From assembly GCA_030159075.1 (NCBI GenBank), contig BROG01000073.1, forward strand, positions 186,001 through 250,000: 64,000 nucleotides of DNA. Direction: 5' to 3'. Positions within the stretch are counted from its first letter, which is position 1. Each line of letters starts with the position of its first letter. The notes below the pieces were generated by a model. It did no database searches. It had not been told where the DNA came from and saw only the letters and a list, made by a program, of their open reading frames with translations. Shown here in pieces: positions 12,101 through 27,336 of this stretch. Origin of the DNA: Atrina japonica (Eukaryota; Mollusca; Bivalvia; Pterioida; Pinnidae). Both the position numbers and the translations under genes were made by a program.

Positions 12101-15100
12101 TATAGTATACCACAGCCCATGAAGAGTTTACACACATTGACTTTAGAACTATAGTATACCATAACCCATGAACGGTTTACATACAGTGACTTTATATCTA
12201 TGATATATATACAACAGGTGTAGAGTTAGCAAGCAGTGACTTTATGACTCAGGTACACTGTAACTTCTGACTGGCAGTGAATTAGGAGTTATGCTAAGAC
12301 CGGTTTATAAAAACTGACAATTCCCCAGTCAGAAATGATATATAAAGTTTAACACCTCACAAAGAAATGTACATTTCTAAGACGGGAATCACTGATACCC
12401 TGCCAGCTTTTGTAAATAATTATTTTAATACCTTGCACATTTTAAAATATCAATTCTATGACAGGAATTGCCAAATCACAAAGGCTTACTCTATACATTT
12501 ATTGCCCTGGTTGTAGGGAGACATGAGGATTTGTTTACCAAAGGCAAGTCATATTTCCCAAGGCCAAAGCCCGAGGGGAATATGAATTGCTGCAGGTAAA
12601 CAAATCCTCATGTCTCCCCACAACCAGGGCAATAAATTGTTTATCATACCAAATTACAGAATCAATAAAGACTGTCAAGTAAGCTGCAAGGGAGACATGA
12701 CACACATAAAGGAAGTATAATGCACACGAGGGATACATGAAGTGTAGTCTCCCTGACATGTGATGGCTCTCAACCAATCCATGTTTCTGTTTTATTAATG
12801 AAGTATAATAATATATATTTATTGCTCTGGTTGTAGGGAGATATGAGGATTTGTTTACCCAAGGCAAGTCCTATTTCCTGAGGGCAAATTCCAAGGGAAA
12901 TGACTTGTTGTGGATAAATAAATCCTCATGTCTCCCTATAACCAGGGCAATAAATTGTTTATTATACCAAAATACTGAATCAATAAAGACTGTCAAATAA
13001 GCTACAAGGGTTTTAGCATGAGGGAGACATGACGCACGTGTGAGAGATATGACGTATGCCAGGGAGACATGAAGTGTCGTCTCTCTGATACGTGACAGCT
13101 CTCAACCAATCCCTGACTGTGTTTTATTAATGAGGTGTAATAATATTCCCTACTTTTATCAATGACCAGATCACTGTGTTGAGATTATCAATGCACTTAA
13201 AATATAGTTGCTGATTTCTCTTTCAGATTTACAAATTTCAATGCTGATTTATTACCACAAGTAGTGAAATAATATAGCTGATGATTAATATTTGATACAA
13301 TTTAATAGTTAAAGACACTTTATGTTATCAAAATAAAGTTGAACAAGTGCCTCAAAGTAGGTCAACCAAAATGTAGGGTTATAATACTATTTTACTACCA
13401 TAAGAAGTGATGTTATATCAAATACAGCAATGAAACTTGAATCACCTGTAAGTTTTCAATTTCATGTACCTGTGAAATAACATGAAATTTATAAAGTGCA
13501 ATAGAACCACAGTATAAAGCTACTTGAGGACAGTTAACAGACACTGAGAAAATAACTATAATGTTAAAAATAGATATATGGAATTACCTTCCTGTTGGCA
13601 TATCCCATGTCCTAATGGTACAGTCCATTGATGAAGTTATAAGCCATCTGCCATCAGCAGAAAAGGTCTGTATCAGAAAAAAGATTAAGATATTGTAGCT
13701 GTTGTCATAGAAATGTATCAAACGTAGACCTTTTCAGAATAACTGCAATCTAGATAGTTACCTGCTAATATTGTGAGGTCGTCACAGTAACTGATTGTCT
13801 CCTGACGTCATTTTCTGGGAATATGTATCATTTTGTCATCCAAAGTTACAGGACCACAGTTATTGTTAGAAAGTCACTAAAGTATAATGACTTAAGATAT
13901 TGTATCTAACAGGTGCCCTTGAACAGAATTTCATTAAAATGCATCTATAATTTTGTGTATAAGCAATATCAAATCCAAACATATGAATTATAAGCTGGGA
14001 GAAAACAAGCTTTACCGAGCCTGTCTAAGATGTCTAAATGGCTGATAATTATGGACTTGGTTAGCGCTGATTTGTATGGTTAATGGTTGGTCATTATGAC
14101 CTGTTTGCCGCTGATTTGTATAGTAAATGGCCGGTCATTATGACCTCAGTTTGCCGCTTATTTGTATAGCTAATGGCCGGTCATTATGACCTCAGTTTGC
14201 TGCTGATTTGTATAGTTAATGGCTGGTCATTATGACCTCAGTTTGCCGCTTATTTGTATAGTTAATGGCTGGTCATTATGACCTCAGTTTGCTGCTGATT
14301 TGTATAGTTAATGGCCGGTCATTATGACCTCAGTTTGCCGCTTATTTGTATAGTTAAGGCTGGTCATTATGACCTCAGTTTGCCACTTATTTGTATAGTT
14401 AATGGCCGGTCATTATGACCTCAGTTTGCTGCTGATTTGTATGGTTAATGGCTGGTCATTATGACCTCAGTTTGCCGCTGACTTGTATGATTAATGGCCA
14501 GTCATGATGGACTCAGTTTGCCGCTGATTTGTATGGTTAATGGCTGGTCATTATGACCTCAGTTTGCCGCTGACTTGTATGATTAATGGCCAGTCATGAT
14601 GGACTCAGTTTGCCGCTGATTTGTATGGTTAATGGCTGGTCATGATGGACTCAGTTTGTATGGTTAATGGCTGGTCAACATGGACGAATTATGCCACTGA
14701 TTTGTATGGTTAATGGCCAGTCATGATGGACTCAGTTTGCTGCTGATTTATACGGTTAATGGTAAGCCGGCCTTTCTCAGTCGGTAGTGCGCTCTCCTCT
14801 TGATCATGGGTTCAATTCCAGCTGACGGCAGGTTGGTTTCCTGTCTTTCTGATGAGACAGTAAAAACTGACATTCCGTGTTGCAGTAGGTGTCAGCACGT
14901 TGAAGAACCCTCACTGCTCAATGGCCAAAATTTGAAGCCATTTGGTATTTGGTTATGTCTCCATATGACGGAAAGATCCTTGAGTGGGACATTAAACAAC
15001 AATAAACAAAAAAACAATGGTTAATGCCTTTTCATTATGGACTCAGTTTGTTGCTGATTTGCATGGTTAACGGCCGGTCATGATGGACTCAGTTTGATGC

Positions 15101-18100
15101 TGATTTATATGAATGTGTGTACCATGTGATAATCTTACCATATCTGTCACCCTGTTACTGTTTCCTGTAAAATCTCGCACCACATGATGAGTATCCAGAT
15201 CAATTATCTTGATATTAAAGTCATCCAAACATACAGCCAACATTGAACTGAAATAAAAATCAACAACTTCAAATAATATCTCAAAATTAACAAATTAATG
15301 AAATCATCAAATCATCACTTCAAAACCTGAAGATGCTGAAAATAAACGAGGTAGGATTAAGCTACTGAGAATACAACAAAAAATAAGTCAGTGACCTTTG
15401 ACTTTTATTTTCCATTGACAATGGTATGGTTCTGAATAAATTGGTTTATTTGAAATCTGGCATATTGCCCAAAGGCCTGAAATTGTCATTTCCTAGTTAT
15501 CGTTTGTGCAAAATATATCACTTATAGCAGGGCTGTGATATATAATGTCAGCCATATTTGTTAAATTACTGTATCGTTAAATAAAATTTATATTGCTAGT
15601 CATTTATAAAATGTCTTCTGTAATATTAAAAGAATTCCTACTTCAAGGTCTGACTTTATTTTAAAAATACAATGTTTTATTTGTAGCTATTATTTGACTA
15701 GACCTTGCACAAATTAGGTGTATAGGGATGAGTGTGTCTATGTAGCCATTACATTTGTTGGAAGTGCAATGACAGTCCATTTTTACTTTCTAATATTATG
15801 GATACTATTGATTGCTAGCTTACAATATTATAAAAATCTCAACTGTCATGTTTTTGGAAATTTGAGATTTGGGTGGGGGTGTAGGTATGAACCTTCAGAT
15901 TAACTCGTTAAATTGAGAGACACCATGGGATAGAACTGATGACATCTGACCTACAGAACTACTGAAATACTTTTATCATATATAAACATGTTTCATCAAC
16001 TTACATCTGGAAGTTCAGTGACAGATTTCAACCAGATTTAGTGGGAACATTTTTTAGAGGACAGGGCTTTATTATTGTAAAGAAAAAGGGGAATGGCCCA
16101 AAATTTGGTGTAGTCATTTAGATACCGTCAAAGCCTCTCTGGGCCCTCGTTTTTATATAATGCTGCCATTTCAAGTTTTACATTTGTTTTTGTTGGTTTC
16201 GTTTTTGGTTTTTTTTTTCGTTTTTGGAGGGGTTGTTGTTGGGGTTCATTGTGACCCAGTTTATTCTTCTAACAATAAAACCTGGGCCTGGCACCATAAA
16301 ACTTAAGAATTACTTAAAATCTGAAGATTTTACTCAACTTTGGCTAGTACCTGAAATCTGATTGGCTAAGATGAGAATACCCTCAGACTAAGAAAATGCT
16401 CAAGTGTTATGCTGCTGGGCAGTCACTCCTATTATTTTGCTGAACAGTTGACTAATATCAAACACACCAGTCAATTTTTATGACATGATTTAGTTTCAAT
16501 GAGAATCAGAAACGTTTTGCTTAAAATAATGAAATCCTGTACCCAGATGATATGTCCTACCTAATTTGATTAAATTCTGCCTGGTCTTTTTTTTAATTAA
16601 GTCATTAATGTAAAAAGTTAACGAACTGACCTACAAAGGGCAAAGACAAACATCCATAAGCCTTCAGCTTGAGTGATCTATAAATTGTTGGGCGATTCAA
16701 TATAAATGTTTACCTGTCTCTATGTAGCAGAATTTGTGATACATAACTTTGCAGTTTTAATGTATCCAATTTTTCTCTCTTCTTGAATCTCCAAAACTTT
16801 ATTTCACCATCTCTGCCAGCTGTCACGGTTTTTTGATTGAGGCCATCTATAATAACACCTTCTACACTGCAGTTGTGTGCTATAAATAGATTTTAGTTGT
16901 TTTAAATTATTTTACATGTCTCACCAACACTTTTTCCTCTGTCTGGAGACCTTATCAGGAATAGATTGAGTATCACAAATTTTGAGGTGTGTTATGGACC
17001 GGTGTCAATCATATCAGTGAATTACTTTGTGGACTTTATCAATGGTAACATGGAACATTGAAATGGAAAGTCTCATTCTGCAAACCAGTGATTAACTTGC
17101 CACTTCACAAAGCAACAGTGCTTTTTTATGTCAGAAAAAAAAATTTACAGTAAAGGCTCCCAGGTGTTATCCAGACAGATTACATACCCATAACTCCCAG
17201 GTGTAATCCAGACAGATTACATACCCAGGGCTCCCAGGTGTAATCCAGACAGAGTTCATACCCAGTACTCCCAGGTGTAATCCAGACAGATAACATACCC
17301 AGGGCTCCCAGGTGTAATCCAGACAGAGTACATACCCAGGGCTCCCAGGTGTTACCCAGTACTCCCAGGTGTAATCCAGACAGATTACATACCCAGGGCT
17401 CCCAGGTGGAATCTAGACAGAGTACATACCCAGGGCTCCCAGGTGTAATCCAGACAGAGTACATACCCAGGGCTCCCAGGTGTTACCCAGGGCTCCCAGG
17501 TGTTACCCAGTACTCCCAGGTGTAATCCAGACAGAGTACATACCCAGGGCTCCCAGGTGTAATCCAGACAGATTACATACCCAGGGCTCCCAGGTGTAAT
17601 CCAGACAGAGTACATACCCAGGGCTCCCAGATGTAATCCAGTCAGATTACATACCCAGGGCTCCCAGGTGTAATCCAGACAGATTACATACCCAGGGCTT
17701 CCAGGTGTAATCCAGACAGAGTACATACCCAGGGCTCCCAGGTGTAATCCAGACAGAGTACATTTCTCACGTGATATATTCATAATAAGAATTGTAATGT
17801 GTGTTCATTATGTATCTACCTGATAGATTTCCATAACAACCATGGTAAATGTGTGTTCGTTATGTATCTACCTGATAGATTTCCATAACAACCTTGGTGA
17901 ATGTGTGTTCATCAAGTATCTACCTGATGGAATTCCATAACAACTATGGTAAATGTGTGTTCATTATGTATCTACCTGATGGATCGCCATTAATGTCACA
18001 ATAAATGTGTGTTAATTATGTATCTACCTGATGGATTTCCATAAGAACCACGGCAAATTCCGGACTGCATATTATACATATCCACATGACCAGAGCTGTA

Positions 18101-21100
18101 GCCAATTACTGTAAAGTTACCACAAGAGCTTACATCTGCTGTCTGTAGATAAAAGTTAAACACATATTAGACACAAACATGAATGGTTAGAACTCTGCAC
18201 CATTCAATTAACTTTGAAAGTTGTTAAAGTAGTCAAAAATTTCCATTCCACTCCATGATTACTTGAATTTACTCAACAAAAATACTATTTACAAATAAAG
18301 CAAGAGTCCCATGGGAACTTAATTGTCCGTTGAGTCACATTAACAAACTTTTAGCCCCTGTATGGGTCAGTCAATTTTTACTTTGAAACAATGAACCCCT
18401 GTCATCTGGGGACCTAAAACTATTATTACCTTAGCCACTGCATTTCTGAGTGAGGTATCTGTCTGTTCAAATCTGGGATGTTTTAGTTTGTATTTACCCA
18501 TGGTGGACCTCTGATAACTCCATGTTGTCACAGTATCCAGTCCCCTATGACATGCAATTATATTGTCCCAGTCACTCTCACGAGCAGATTCTATAAAAAC
18601 AAAATATTTCAAAATCTTAGAATCAGCTTCAAAGATTATCATGCAAACAAGTCATATAAAAGCAACTGTTGCTTACATTGTAATTTTAGCTGTGGTTTGA
18701 CAAAACACACAAGAGTAAAGATATACTTGACTGTGAACAGCACAATTGTCCTAAAATTTCTCCCAATGTTCACTGAGCTAGCTAATCAAAAGTTTATTTG
18801 GCTAAAAAAAAATCTAATAAAATTCAATGTCCTCCAAAGGGAAGTATCGTTATGCGAAAAAACAGTAAAACACTCAATATTCATAAATTTTCAGCCCATA
18901 ATTTTTTGCCATGAAGCTGTGTATTGTGCAAACTTAAAAGAGAAGAAATTTGACCGTAAGGCAGTAGGTCATGTGGTATTAAGTAGGCCGGTTATCTATA
19001 ACTGATTTACAATTTCACACTTCTGGTAAAGGTGTGGAACTTGCCTCCAGGTGATCGCTGGATGTATGCAGATTACTTCACACGATGTATGGAGACTCAA
19101 AGTTTGATGAAAAGTAGATCTATGTGCTTTTAGGATTTTTATCGATGTTATATTGGGTAGTTTTTTCTGCCAAGCACTTACCAAACAATGACTGACAATG
19201 TGTGCCATTGACAAATCAGTTTTCTACATTACAGAACATTGTCTCTTTAAAATAACAATTAATCTTCAATAAATACATCTACCTCATTTTAGTCTCTTTT
19301 ATTTATTTTTTTAAATCTTTTTTTAAAATTCAGTGTTACCAGAGCATTCCTGGTTTTAAACACGTACATCCATCACGCTTGTTTACCACGGCATTTTAAA
19401 CGACTGTTCTTGGACCTATACATCACATATTTGGGTGATAAAATAGACGATGTAAATAATTTTAATTGAAATTATAAATGAAATTCAGAAATATGAAATC
19501 ATTTAAACCTTCAATTAATATGATACCTTTATACAACAAATGTAATTTTAGATAAGAAATATATTGCGATAGTTTTATTTTTCTCAAGCAAGTACCCAGC
19601 AATAATGGTGACTTGTGCCATTTACATCAGTTTTCTACAAATTTTGTCTATCTGAAACAAGTTTATTTCGAAAATCTAAAACCAAACTTCACAAACAAAT
19701 GTTTTATCATTTAGGTACCATGGACGTCACTCGTTTTACATGACATATTCATCCAACGTGTTTACCGCAACTTTTGAAACTACTAAAACCAGCGATAGGC
19801 TTACTAAGATGTATGTGATACATATCGCATGATATACTGAAAAATTATACATGTAATTCAGAGATATAAAATTGCTGAAAGCAATATCACGGAAATCTTT
19901 TACATTGTTAGATCAGCGATATATAAAGCCTTTATTATCTCTCGTTAGATGAGAAGAAGATCTGGGCATTTCTGTAATTATAATTCAAGCAGATGCCAAA
20001 AAATTACTGGTGTAGAATGCCATTATCATAGTACATGTACTTTTTAGTCTGTTTATCTGATCCAAAATTAACATATAACTCATTTTAGTGTTATTTCTGG
20101 AGCAAAACTTCACAAATTTTTGCATCCATAGCTTTACCAGGGATGTCCCTGTTTTACACGTGTACATCCAACACACGCATGTTCACCGCGGGTTTTGACA
20201 AAACTAAGACATACGTGTCAAAGGTGTCGATGATAAAACAAAAGGCTGCGTAAAATGATTACTGATGATCCGAAATAATACATGCAATTCAGAAATAGGA
20301 ATTTATAAAAACCAATATCAAGAAAATAAAATTTAATTTTGTCAATATGACATGTTATTACTTTGAGTAGTGACCTCTGGTTTGAGGGAATGCCTTAAGT
20401 TGAAAATATGAAATGCTAAACTGACTCTCAAACGTTTAATATTCGACATGATATAAACTTTTCAAGTTGATTTTTTCCAAACATAACGCTGAAATTAATC
20501 ATACGTTTGTAGCATCAATGATTGTCAACATCTACCAAATCCTAAACATTTCACCTGATTTTACTGTCTGAGCATTTCCCTAACCCCACTTCTAATGAAT
20601 ATATCGAGTAGATAAGGTGAATATTCTACACTAACATGCTAATAATTTTAGTTTTGATTAATTTACAGTTACATGCTAAATTTTTGTTTGTTTACTCTGA
20701 GACCTAGGAACAAATTTATCTAGTTACCCTTTTTTTCATGCTAAATTTAAATACATTACAATGTTCCCATATAAATATTTTGGGAAATTCACATCAGAGA
20801 CCAGTGATATATAAATCGCTGCACAGGCAAACATCTTCCCTTATTCAGAATGTGTTACAATGTGTATAATTATGTCTCTGACCATACCAAATCAAGAAAA
20901 TGAATCTGACCTACAATTTTTATTATTTCTAAACCAAGTCTGCTGTTTCTTCTTACTTGACTGATCAGACAGGTGACCCACAGAGTATATGGTAATTGAA
21001 TCAATACTGTGATTGACAGGCAACTAACTGTCAAACTTAGTTACCTGTACTGATAGTGGGCAGTCCTTAAAACTTCCTCTTTCATACAATGTAACTAATA

Positions 21101-24100
21101 TAGATATTGTCGTCTTTCACTTGTTAAAGGCCAATGGGCCGAAAATTTGTAAATATTGAGTGTTTTACTGTTTTTTTATAAAAAAAAATCTAGATTGTAT
21201 AGTTTTGGCATGAAAAACCAAATAAGGCGGTCTCCCTTGTCTAGAAACACCATCTGAGGTAGTTCCCATTGTCTTGAAAAACCAAATGAGGTAGTCTCCC
21301 TCATCTTGAAACACCAACTAAGGTAGTTCCCCTTTGTCTTGAAAAACCAGATGAGGTAATCCCCATCATCTTTCAACACCAGATGTGATAATCCCCAGTG
21401 TCTTTAAACACAAGATGAGGAAATCCAATCATTTTTAAACACAAGATGAGGTAATCCCAAGTGTCTTAAAACACCAGATGAGGTAATCCCAAGTGTCTTA
21501 AAACACCAGATGAGGTAATCCCAAGTGTCTTAAAACACCAGATGAGGTAATCCCAAGTGTCTTAAAACACCAGATGAGATCATCCACATTGTCTTTAAAC
21601 ACCAGATGAGGTAATCCTCAGTATCCCTAAACACCAGATGAGGTAATCCTCAGTATCCCTAAACACCAGATGAGGTAATCCTCAGCATCCCTAAACACCA
21701 GATGAGGTAATCCTCAGTATCCCTAAACACCAGATGAGGTAATCCTCAGTATCCCTAAACACCAGATGAGGTAATTTCCAGTGTCTTTAAACACCAGATG
21801 AGATGTTTCTACTGTTACTACTGCTTTTTGTCACTATTGCTTTATTAATACACATTAAGTACTGTAGATTTGATATGACTATCATGATTATGATGTACAA
21901 ACTACCTATCAGAAGAATGATTAACATGTATATTATGTAAATACCTGCTGAGAAATGTGTGATTGGGGGCATCATATGCTGATCTTTACGCAGCCCAGAT
22001 TTTTTTGTTTTGGCTTTATCAAAGGATGCCCTGCCCAGACTTTTGTTGTGTTTGTCATGTTCAGTGGAAAATGACATCAGTGTACTATCCTGGCCTGAAA
22101 AACAAATCCTGCCTTGATTACATTTATAAATAAATACAGTACAACATAAAATTAAACAAATTTGCAGAATGTATACCTACAATAGGTAATTTGACTATTT
22201 ATAGGACACTTTATTTACAATACTCAATTTCACTATTTCATTCGGATGTATTCAGAATGTTGTTTGTTTTATTTTATGCTACCTGATTCTGAAAATTGTG
22301 GAGTTTATTTTCAGTTTCAGGTGGCAGTCAGTTTTTAATGGTGGAGGAGAAAAGTTGCTTACAAAGTAACCAGAAAGAGCCCACCGGCCGTCTACATGTT
22401 AACTGACAAATTTTCTTACAAAATAAACTTAGGTTCCAGGAGGGCTCAAACCCATGGCGACTAGCACTAAGAGACATCATTGTTTAGCTCATCAACCCCT
22501 GAAGAACAATGGACCGATTTAAGCCAGTCCAAATGTGTTTTTAGGGGTCAATGAGTTAAAGTATTATATGCTTAAAGGGTCTCGGCCAATATATTCCTAA
22601 ATAAATTACCAGCACTGAGAATATTTTTTCCGTTCTTGCCATAATGTTGTAATCTGTTTGGTGGGGCACTGTGACCAGCCCGCTGCCTTAGTACTCGTCC
22701 TCCACCGTCAGGTAAATCAAAGATCCACACCTACAAAACACAACTATAATCGTCATTGTGCACTTACCATTTAAATGTAATACACATTCATTGAATCCAG
22801 CCTTAAATTATAACTTGAGACATTATCTGGACACACAGTAATTCCAGTCCTTAAATTATAACTTGAGACATTATCTGGACATACAGTAATTCCAGCCTTA
22901 AATTATAACTTGAGACATTATCTGGACATACAGTAATTCCAGTCTTAAATTGAGACATTATCTGGACATACAGTAATTCCAGTCTTAAATTATAACTTGA
23001 GACATTATCTGGACATACAGTGACTCCAGCCTTAAATTATAACTTGAGACATTATCTGGACATACAGTAATTCCAGTCTTAAATTATAACTTGAGACATT
23101 ATCTGGACATACAGTAATTCCAGTCTTAAATTATAACTTGAGACATTATCTGGACATACAGTAATTCCAGCCTTAAATTATAACTTGAGACATTATCTGG
23201 ACATACAGTAATTCCAGTCTTAAATTATAACTTGAGACATTATCTGGACATACAGTGACTCCAGCCTTAAATTATAACTTGAGACATTATCTGGACATAC
23301 AGTAATTCCAGTCTTAAATTATAACTTGAGACATTATCTGGACATACAGTGACTCCAGCCTTAAATTATAACTTGAGACATTATCTGGACATACAGTAAT
23401 TCCAGTCTTAAATTATAACTTGAGACATTATCTGGACATACAGTAATTCCAGCCTTAAATTATAACTTGAGACATTATCTGGACATACAGTAATTCCAGT
23501 CTTAAATTATAACTTGAGACATTATCTGGACATACAGTTATTCCAGTCTTAAATTATAACTTGAGACATTATCTGGACATACAGTGACTCCAGCCTTAAA
23601 TTATAACTTGAGACATTATCTGGACATACAGTAACTCCAGTCTTAAATTATAACTTGAGACATTATCTGGACATACAGTAATTCCAGCCTTAAATTATAA
23701 CTTGAGACATTATCTGGACATACAGTAATTCCAGTCTTAAATTATAACTTGAGACATTATCTGGACATACAGTTATTCCAGCCTTAAATTATAACTTGAG
23801 ACATTATCTGGACATACAGTACTCCAGTCTTAAATTATAACTTTGAGACATTATCTGGACATACAGTTATTCCAGTCCTTAAATTATAACTTGAGACATT
23901 ATCTGGACATACAGTGACTCAGCCCTAAATTATAACTTGAGACATTATCTGTACATACAGTGACTCCAGTCTTAAATTATAACTTGAGACATTATCTGGA
24001 CATACAGTAATTCCAGTCTTAAATTATAACTTGAGACATTATCTGGACATAGTGATTCCAGTCTTAAATTATAACTTGAGACATTATCTGGACATAGTAA

Positions 24101-27100
24101 TTCCAGTCTTAAATTATAACTTGAGACATTATCTGGACATACAGTAATTCCAGCCTTAAATTATAACTTGAGACATTATCTGGACATACAGTAATTCCAG
24201 CCTTAAATTATAACTTGAGACATTATCTGGACATACAGTAATTCCAGCCTTAAATTATAACTTGAGACATTATCTGGACATACAGTAATTCCAGTCTTAA
24301 ATTAAAACTTGAGACATTATCTGGACATACAGTAATTCCAGTCTTAAATTAAAACTTGAGACATTATCTGGACATACAGTAATTCCAGTCTTAAATTATA
24401 ACTTGAGACATTATCTGGACATACAGTAATTCCAGCCTTAAATTATAACTTGAGACATTATCTGGACATACAGTAATTCCAGCCTTAAATTATAACTTGA
24501 GACATTATCTGGACATACAGTAATTCCAGCCTTAAATTATAACTTGAGACATTATCTGGACATACAGTAATTCCAGTCTTAAATTAAAACTTGAGACATT
24601 ATCTGGACATACAGTAATTCCAGTCTTAAATTATAACTTGAGACATTATCTGGACATAGTGATTCCAGTCTTAAATTATAACTTGAGACATTATCTGGAC
24701 ATAGTAATTCCAGTCTTAAATTATAACTTGAGACATTATCTGGACATACAGTAATTCCAGTCTTAAATTATAACTTGAGACATTATCTGGACATACAGTA
24801 ATTCCAGTCTTAAATTATAACTTGAGACATTATCTGGACATACAGTAATTCCAGCCTTAAATTATAACTTGAGACATTATCTGGACATACAGTAATTCCA
24901 GCCTTAAATTATAACTTGAGACATTATCTGGACATACAGTAATTCCAGCCTTAAATTATAACTTGAGACATTATCTGGACATACAGTAATTCCAGCCTTA
25001 AATTATAACTTGAGACATTATCTGGACATACAGTGATTCCAGCCTTAAATTATAACTAATGGTTTTCACCTGGTATAGGTAAAGTCATCTGAAATAAAGC
25101 TTTAGATCTGAACTCCTTTTATATCAAAACACTGACCTTTGACTGTACCATTAGCTATCAGGATATATTCTTACTTTGAGTGAGTTATCTGCAGCAGAAG
25201 AAACCATCAGTGGTTCTGAGGGAAGGCACTTCATCCCAGATACAGCTGTTGAGTGGGCATTTCGTATCTGACTTTGCAACTTTCTCTCCTCTAGATTCCA
25301 TAATGCAATGTGTCCAGCAGCACTTCCTGTTATTAAAATAGGATGACCATCTGAAAAAAAGAGAATAGAAACAGTGTATATACCTTATACAAGAAATTCA
25401 CACAAAAATATTGATACAGAATCTACAATGGGACAAAAGTGTAGAATTACGGATTATAAACTTCAAAGAAATGTCAAATATTCACCTGTTCTGAATGACA
25501 TTGTTGTGACTGGTCCCCAGTCCTGTCTGAATTTCACCACAGTTTCATCATACTTAATGTTGTGTAAAATGATCTGTCCATCAGCAAGTCCCACTGCTAC
25601 AACATGTACTGCTGGAGACTACAAAAATATCAGGAACATGACTAGATAATGGTTAGTGTAAATTATAGCAGGGACCTTACAGATGGCTTTTCTATTCAAT
25701 GTATAATAGATCTAAATGCTTGAACAAATATTCCAAACAAAAGCTCAAGAAAGTCAAAAGCTTCATCCATATTCTTTCTTGATTTTGTTTTAATTTGTTT
25801 GTATTTTGTTTTGTTTTGTCCTTGTTGTCTGACAAATGACTTTGATGGCAGGTGTTTGTAAGTACCCATTGTCAGTTATGCACCAATACTTTGTTGGTGA
25901 ATGTTGCATAACCACACAGCAACATAAATCCATGCATGAACATGTAAAATAATCAATTATCCAGGAGCAGAACACAGCAAATTAGTTTATACTTTGAAAT
26001 ATTTGTGATAACAAATTGCAAGTATTGGATCCTAGAAATATGACTGATATACAACTGTATTTGAAAATCAGTATTTTCATCACATCAAAACTTACTATGT
26101 AGCTGTCTGTCATCCATGATAGCTTATGTAAACACAATCCAGTTATTTTGTATTTGATTTTTTTTTCAAAGAAGAATACAACTAATTAATCATGTTGACC
26201 ATGCAGAAACAAATACACTCTCAATTTCTGATTTACCTGCTCAATGACAGTCACTGGTGAGTTCCATCCTTGGAAAGAGTACAACATTTTATCTCGTAGA
26301 ATGTTCCACAACTGTATAACACCTTGCTTGCTTCCCAGTAAAATTTTGTTAAGGTATGTACTTGGGTGCATTACTGTTGTAATGTGAAAAGTGTCATTAC
26401 TAAATCCCATCTCCAGATAAATACCTTTAAATATAAAATAAACAAATAATCAACAAACAAAAGCAAGGTATTTGTAGGAAAATTTCATCAGAAATTCTTT
26501 ATTAGGAACATAGAATGTCCATTACATTTCATCATATTTTCAATCACAAATTCTCTATCTATTGTCTTGGAGGGCAACTGAATCCATTATAATTGGAGAG
26601 GGGGATATTTCAAGTGTAACCTATGCAGAATATAATTGGGTTGACTATAATTACCTTCACTTCCTATATCCCATACTTTGACTTGACTATCAACGTCAAC
26701 AGATATCAAGTGATTTCCAAATGGAAGAAGAAGATGAACATCACTTTCATGTCCCTCATATGTGTGTTTTACCTGCAAATCAAGTAGATACAGGTGATTA
26801 CATATATATAATGTACATTACAGTCAAACCTGCCTTAAAGCCACCTGTTTTTAGTAGCCACTTGTCTCACACAGCCAGTTTCAATCTCTCTCCCCCATCA
26901 ATCAAATTCACTATATAAATATACCTAAACCAGCAGCCACCTGTTTAATGTGGCCAACAGACAGTGCCATACAGGACAAAATGCTTGGTCACACTATTTT
27001 TAGCAGCCATTTTTAGGATGGTTGATTGCATGATCTATTTTCAGAAAACCTGTAAACAGGTTGGCTGGGCAGCACTGTAATGTACATGATTTTGACACCT

Positions 27101-27288
27101 GATCATCTTAACATCAAACTCTTACGTATTGGTATATGAATATACATGTATTGCTATACACTGCATAATAGACACCTATTTTCTTGTGATTTTTGTCAAC
27201 CTGGAACCATAGGCCACCTGTCTTATGCAACCACTTTTTCAACTTTCATTAAGTGGCTGCTGAAAACAGTTTTGACGGTACATGTGTA

Positions 27289-27336
<48 letters not shown>

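Noticed and set aside
17180..17783. Possible extracellular repeat protein (repeats of [10 protein letters not shown])
   Set aside because: It is the 37-bp array read in shifting frames; no signal peptide or flanking exon.
18547..19005. 152-codon plus-strand open frame
   Set aside because: It overlaps WDR36 exon 10 on the other strand, its composition is intron-like, and no domain is visible.
22785..25062. CRISPR-like array of regular repeats
   Set aside because: There are no unique spacers; the units are head-to-tail copies, and the genome is animal.
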